From the NCBI RefSeq assembly GCF_015056685.1, contig NZ_SVFW01000055.1, forward strand, positions 1 through 24,732: 24,732 nucleotides of DNA, given 5' to 3'. Of this stretch, positions 22,827-24,732 are shown one piece after another (positions within the stretch are counted from its first letter, which is position 1; each line of letters begins with the position of its first letter). Made by a program: the position numbers and the translations under genes. The notes beneath the pieces were generated by a model, which saw nothing but the letters and a program-made list of their open reading frames with translations, was not told the origin of the DNA and searched no databases. The stretch comes from Butyrivibrio sp. (lineage in GTDB: Bacteria; Bacillota; Clostridia; Lachnospirales; Lachnospiraceae).

Positions 22827-24053
22827 TTGGCGGAAGTAAGAGATTTTAACGCTTATGCCGGAAAAATAAATAATACCGAAGATGATAAAACATCTTTTAC
22901 AAGGGAGACTTCATATAAAGAAAAGATCAGAAGCCATAAACTGGCGGTCTTTTTCAGAACAGTAAGTGTTGCAGCAATTGTTATTTTGCTGGTGGCTGCA
23001 ATATACATAAGCTGGAGAGATAAGGAGTATTCTGAAGCTACTGTTTCGCAGGGAGCCGGCATAACAAATGGCGCTGACGCCAAAGTTATAGGCCTTGGCG
23101 GAAACATAGTCCAGTACAGTAAAGATGGTATCAGCTGTATGGACGAAAGCGGCAAAGTCCTTTGGAATCAGACCTATGAGATGCAGAACCCAATAGCTCA
23201 TACATGCCAGAATATCGTGGCGGTAGGAGACTATAACGGACATAATATCTATGTAAGTAGCTCTAGCGGTGCAATGGGCGAGATCGATACCAATCTCCCT
23301 ATCAGGGATTTTTGTGTATCAGCCCAGGGTATCGTGGCAGTAGTGCTTGATGGAACAGATGTTACGTGGATATATCTGTATGATTCTAAAGGTAATGCCA
23401 TAGCTAACTTTAAGACCACCATGAAAGACAGCGGATATCCTATAAGCGTTAGCATATCTCCAAACGGAGAACTTGTCTGCGTTTCTTATATATATCCTGA
23501 AGATGGCACAGTTAAAACAAGCGTGGCGTTTTTTAACTTTGGTTCGGTAGGCCAGAACTCAATTGATAACTATGCAAGCGGTTATGACTATCCAGGAGTT
23601 GTTGTTCCTTATGTGCAGTTCATGAATTCCTCATCTGCATTTGCTGTTTCGGATGACAGGATAATGTTCTATTCCGGAGAAGAAAAGCCTGTTAGTCTCA
23701 GTGAGAGCTTTACAGGAAACGAACAGATACGATCTGTGTATTTTAACGATTCATATGTTGGACTTGTTTTCTCCAACAGTACAGAAGAAGGAACCTATAG
23801 ACTTCAGGTGTATAACACATCAGGAGAGCTGGCTCTTACATCATACTTTGACATTGACTATTCTGAGATCATATTTAGCAATAAGCAGATCATCATCTAC
23901 AACGAGGATGAGTGCGTTATTAAGGATATGAACGGACATGACAAGTTTGCAGGTGCTTTTGAAGAACCTGTAAGAACACTGGTACCAACAAATCTGAGAA
24001 ACAAGTTTATACTTGTGACGGCGGACAGTGTTGATACTTATACTTTAAAGTAA
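22827..24053 (+). CDS. Membrane-anchored beta-propeller-like protein, DUF5711-like
   Basis: A 408-residue protein with a TTG start, chosen because GGAG sits 7 nt upstream and the only nearby ATG (22822) opens a 6-codon frame. A cytoplasmic tail of about 40 residues precedes one transmembrane helix (about 43-63). The rest is predicted to lie outside the cell and consists of repeated beta-hairpins of the WD/PQQ-like kind (GLGGNIVQYSKDGISCMD, VSISPNGELVCVSY). It resembles the DUF5711 family from memory. It ends 9 nt before the CvpA gene; both are membrane proteins of unknown role. Confidence 0.75.
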   Translation: MAEVRDFNAYAGKINNTEDDKTSFTRETSYKEKIRSHKLAVFFRTVSVAAIVILLVAAIYISWRDKEYSEATVSQGAGITNGADAKVIGLGGNIVQYSKDGISCMDESGKVLWNQTYEMQNPIAHTCQNIVAVGDYNGHNIYVSSSSGAMGEIDTNLPIRDFCVSAQGIVAVVLDGTDVTWIYLYDSKGNAIANFKTTMKDSGYPISVSISPNGELVCVSYIYPEDGTVKTSVAFFNFGSVGQNSIDNYASGYDYPGVVVPYVQFMNSSSAFAVSDDRIMFYSGEEKPVSLSESFTGNEQIRSVYFNDSYVGLVFSNSTEEGTYRLQVYNTSGELALTSYFDIDYSEIIFSNKQIIIYNEDECVIKDMNGHDKFAGAFEEPVRTLVPTNLRNKFILVTADSVDTYTLK

Positions 24054-24062
24054 GGATTTAAT

Positions 24063-24530
24063 ATGAATTTTGATATTTCACAAGTGGTTTTGACAATAGT
24101 TGTTGTCTGCCTGTTTCTTTGGAGAATATCATATGGTAAAAATAATGGCCTGTTTGCGGAAGCTGCAGGCCTTATTGCTGTTTTGGCGGCATTTGCGTCT
24201 GTTTACTATGTGACTAATATCGCGGGAAGTGTACTTAATCAGAATTACGGAGTGATAATTCCAAAGATAGGTTATTTGCTGGTAGCGTTTTTGGTTTATA
24301 AGATCATGACTGCTATAGGAGATGCTTTTAAAAAGATGAGGAACGTGCCAATATTTGGAGCAATGGACAGATTCCTGGGCGCAGTTCTCGGTGCAGTTGA
24401 AGCTGCTGCAATCATATATTTAATAGAATATGTGACAGATCTTGAGATAATATCCAGTACAATAGTGGTTTTGATGCAGCTCTACAGCAGTATTTATGAG
24501 GCTTTTACTAAAAGTTTTATAAATAATTAA
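24063..24530 (+). CDS. CvpA-family membrane protein
   Basis: A 155-residue protein with four predicted transmembrane segments and the family's PIFGAMDRFLGAVLGAVEA motif (95-113). In Escherichia coli CvpA is needed for colicin V production and envelope robustness; here the role is unknown. The start follows AAGGA. It is the last gene of the dnaX-led series and no terminator follows, so its transcript may run into the rRNA-type leader. Confidence 0.88.
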   Translation: MNFDISQVVLTIVVVCLFLWRISYGKNNGLFAEAAGLIAVLAAFASVYYVTNIAGSVLNQNYGVIIPKIGYLLVAFLVYKIMTAIGDAFKKMRNVPIFGAMDRFLGAVLGAVEAAAIIYLIEYVTDLEIISSTIVVLMQLYSSIYEAFTKSFINN

Positions 24531-24538
24531 AAAAAGTG

Positions 24539-24567
24539 TTGCATTGTAAAATGAGTAGTGCTATACT
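24539..24567 (+). promoter_or_regulatory. Upstream promoter P1 of a probable rRNA operon
   Basis: TTGCAT (24539-24544) and TATACT (24562-24567) with a 17-nt spacer, directly after the CvpA gene. Confidence 0.7.
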
Positions 24568-24576
24568 TTGTCTTAC

Positions 24577-24646
24577 CCGCTGCGGAGGGGACAACCTCAG
24601 TAAATAAGCGGATTTTCGACAACTGAACACTTCAGAAAGTCGAAAA
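24577..24646 (+). promoter_or_regulatory. Structured leader between tandem promoters
   Basis: Two hairpins would form on transcripts from P1. One is closed by CCGCT (24577-24581) and AGCGG (24607-24611) with inner GAGG (24585-24588)/CCTC (24595-24598) pairing. The second pairs TTTTCGAC (24613-24620) with GTCGAAAA (24639-24646) and, inside it, CTGAA (24623-24627) with TTCAG (24631-24635). The second is followed by A residues, not T, so it is not a plus-strand terminator. Possible processing or antitermination signals. Confidence 0.5.
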
Positions 24647-24664
24647 AATAATTTAAAAAAGTTG

Positions 24665-24693
24665 TTGACAAACATCTGAAGCTGCGATATACT
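24665..24693 (+). promoter_or_regulatory. Downstream promoter P2 of a probable rRNA operon
   Basis: A perfect TTGACA (24665-24670) and TATACT (24688-24693) with a 17-nt spacer, preceded by an A/T-rich stretch like an UP element (24643-24662). Tandem strong promoters after a dnaX-ybaB-recR cluster are typical of rRNA operons in Firmicutes. No 16S sequence is reached before the window ends. Confidence 0.8.
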
Positions 24694-24732
24694 AAATGAG
24701 TTGCTGCTGAAGAGCACAACAACAAAGCACCT

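Noticed and set aside
24613..24646. Leader hairpin as a terminator for the dnaX-cvpA operon
   Set aside because: It is followed by A residues on the plus strand, not by a T-tract.

Overview
The window looks like chromosomal DNA from a low-to-moderate GC Clostridia, most likely Lachnospiraceae of the Butyrivibrio/Pseudobutyrivibrio type. This rests on protein character and gene order, not on a database search. Supporting signs are strong AGGAGG-type Shine-Dalgarno sites, TTGACA/TATAAT promoters, Lachnospiraceae-type small proteins (DUF6472-like, DUF5711-like), a PFK with a PKTIDND motif, and the dnaX-ybaB-recR cluster leading into what looks like an rRNA operon leader.

Layout. (1) 7-2271, minus strand: a two-gene unit encoding an SPFH protein with two C-terminal zinc ribbons and a zinc-ribbon membrane protein, resembling YdjI/YdjG of the Bacillus Psp-like envelope-stress system. 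(2) 2366-8917, plus strand: a corrinoid-activation-type ASKHA protein, a cupin, a 56-residue Cys-rich protein absent from longer-ORF calls, then a complete CUT1-type sugar ABC transporter (ATPase, two permeases, binding lipoprotein). Between the second permease and the binding protein lies a ~200-nt imperfect palindrome (7105-7304). (3) 9017-9823: a lipoprotein with an 11-residue-repeat linker and an OB-fold-like domain, with its own promoter and terminator. (4) 9924-13789: FRG-domain protein, NUDIX hydrolase, a large lipoprotein whose C-terminal part resembles the extracellular tail of clostridial BlaR1-like proteins, and an orphan LytTR response regulator. (5) 13798-15946: glutamine synthetase with a leader terminator, followed by an ANTAR RNA-binding regulator with a degenerate receiver. 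The two probably form a self-contained nitrogen-control antitermination unit. (6) A minus-strand tRNA-Ser(CGA) with its own promoter. (7) A Cache-GGDEF diguanylate cyclase. (8) 6-phosphofructokinase with a clear promoter. (9) 19182-24530: dnaX, ybaB, recR, galM, a DUF5711-like membrane protein and a CvpA-family protein. (10) 24539-24732: tandem strong promoters and a structured leader, likely the start of an rRNA operon whose 16S gene lies beyond the window.

The strongest candidates for something not routinely annotated are the long palindrome inside the sugar-transporter operon, the glnA leader with alternative hairpins next to its probable ANTAR regulator, the BlaR1-tail lipoprotein beside an orphan LytTR regulator, and the ASKHA protein whose ferredoxin domain is reduced to a short Cys cluster. 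No CRISPR array, insertion sequence, prophage gene or recognisable defence island is present. No gene-free stretch exceeds 300 bases.
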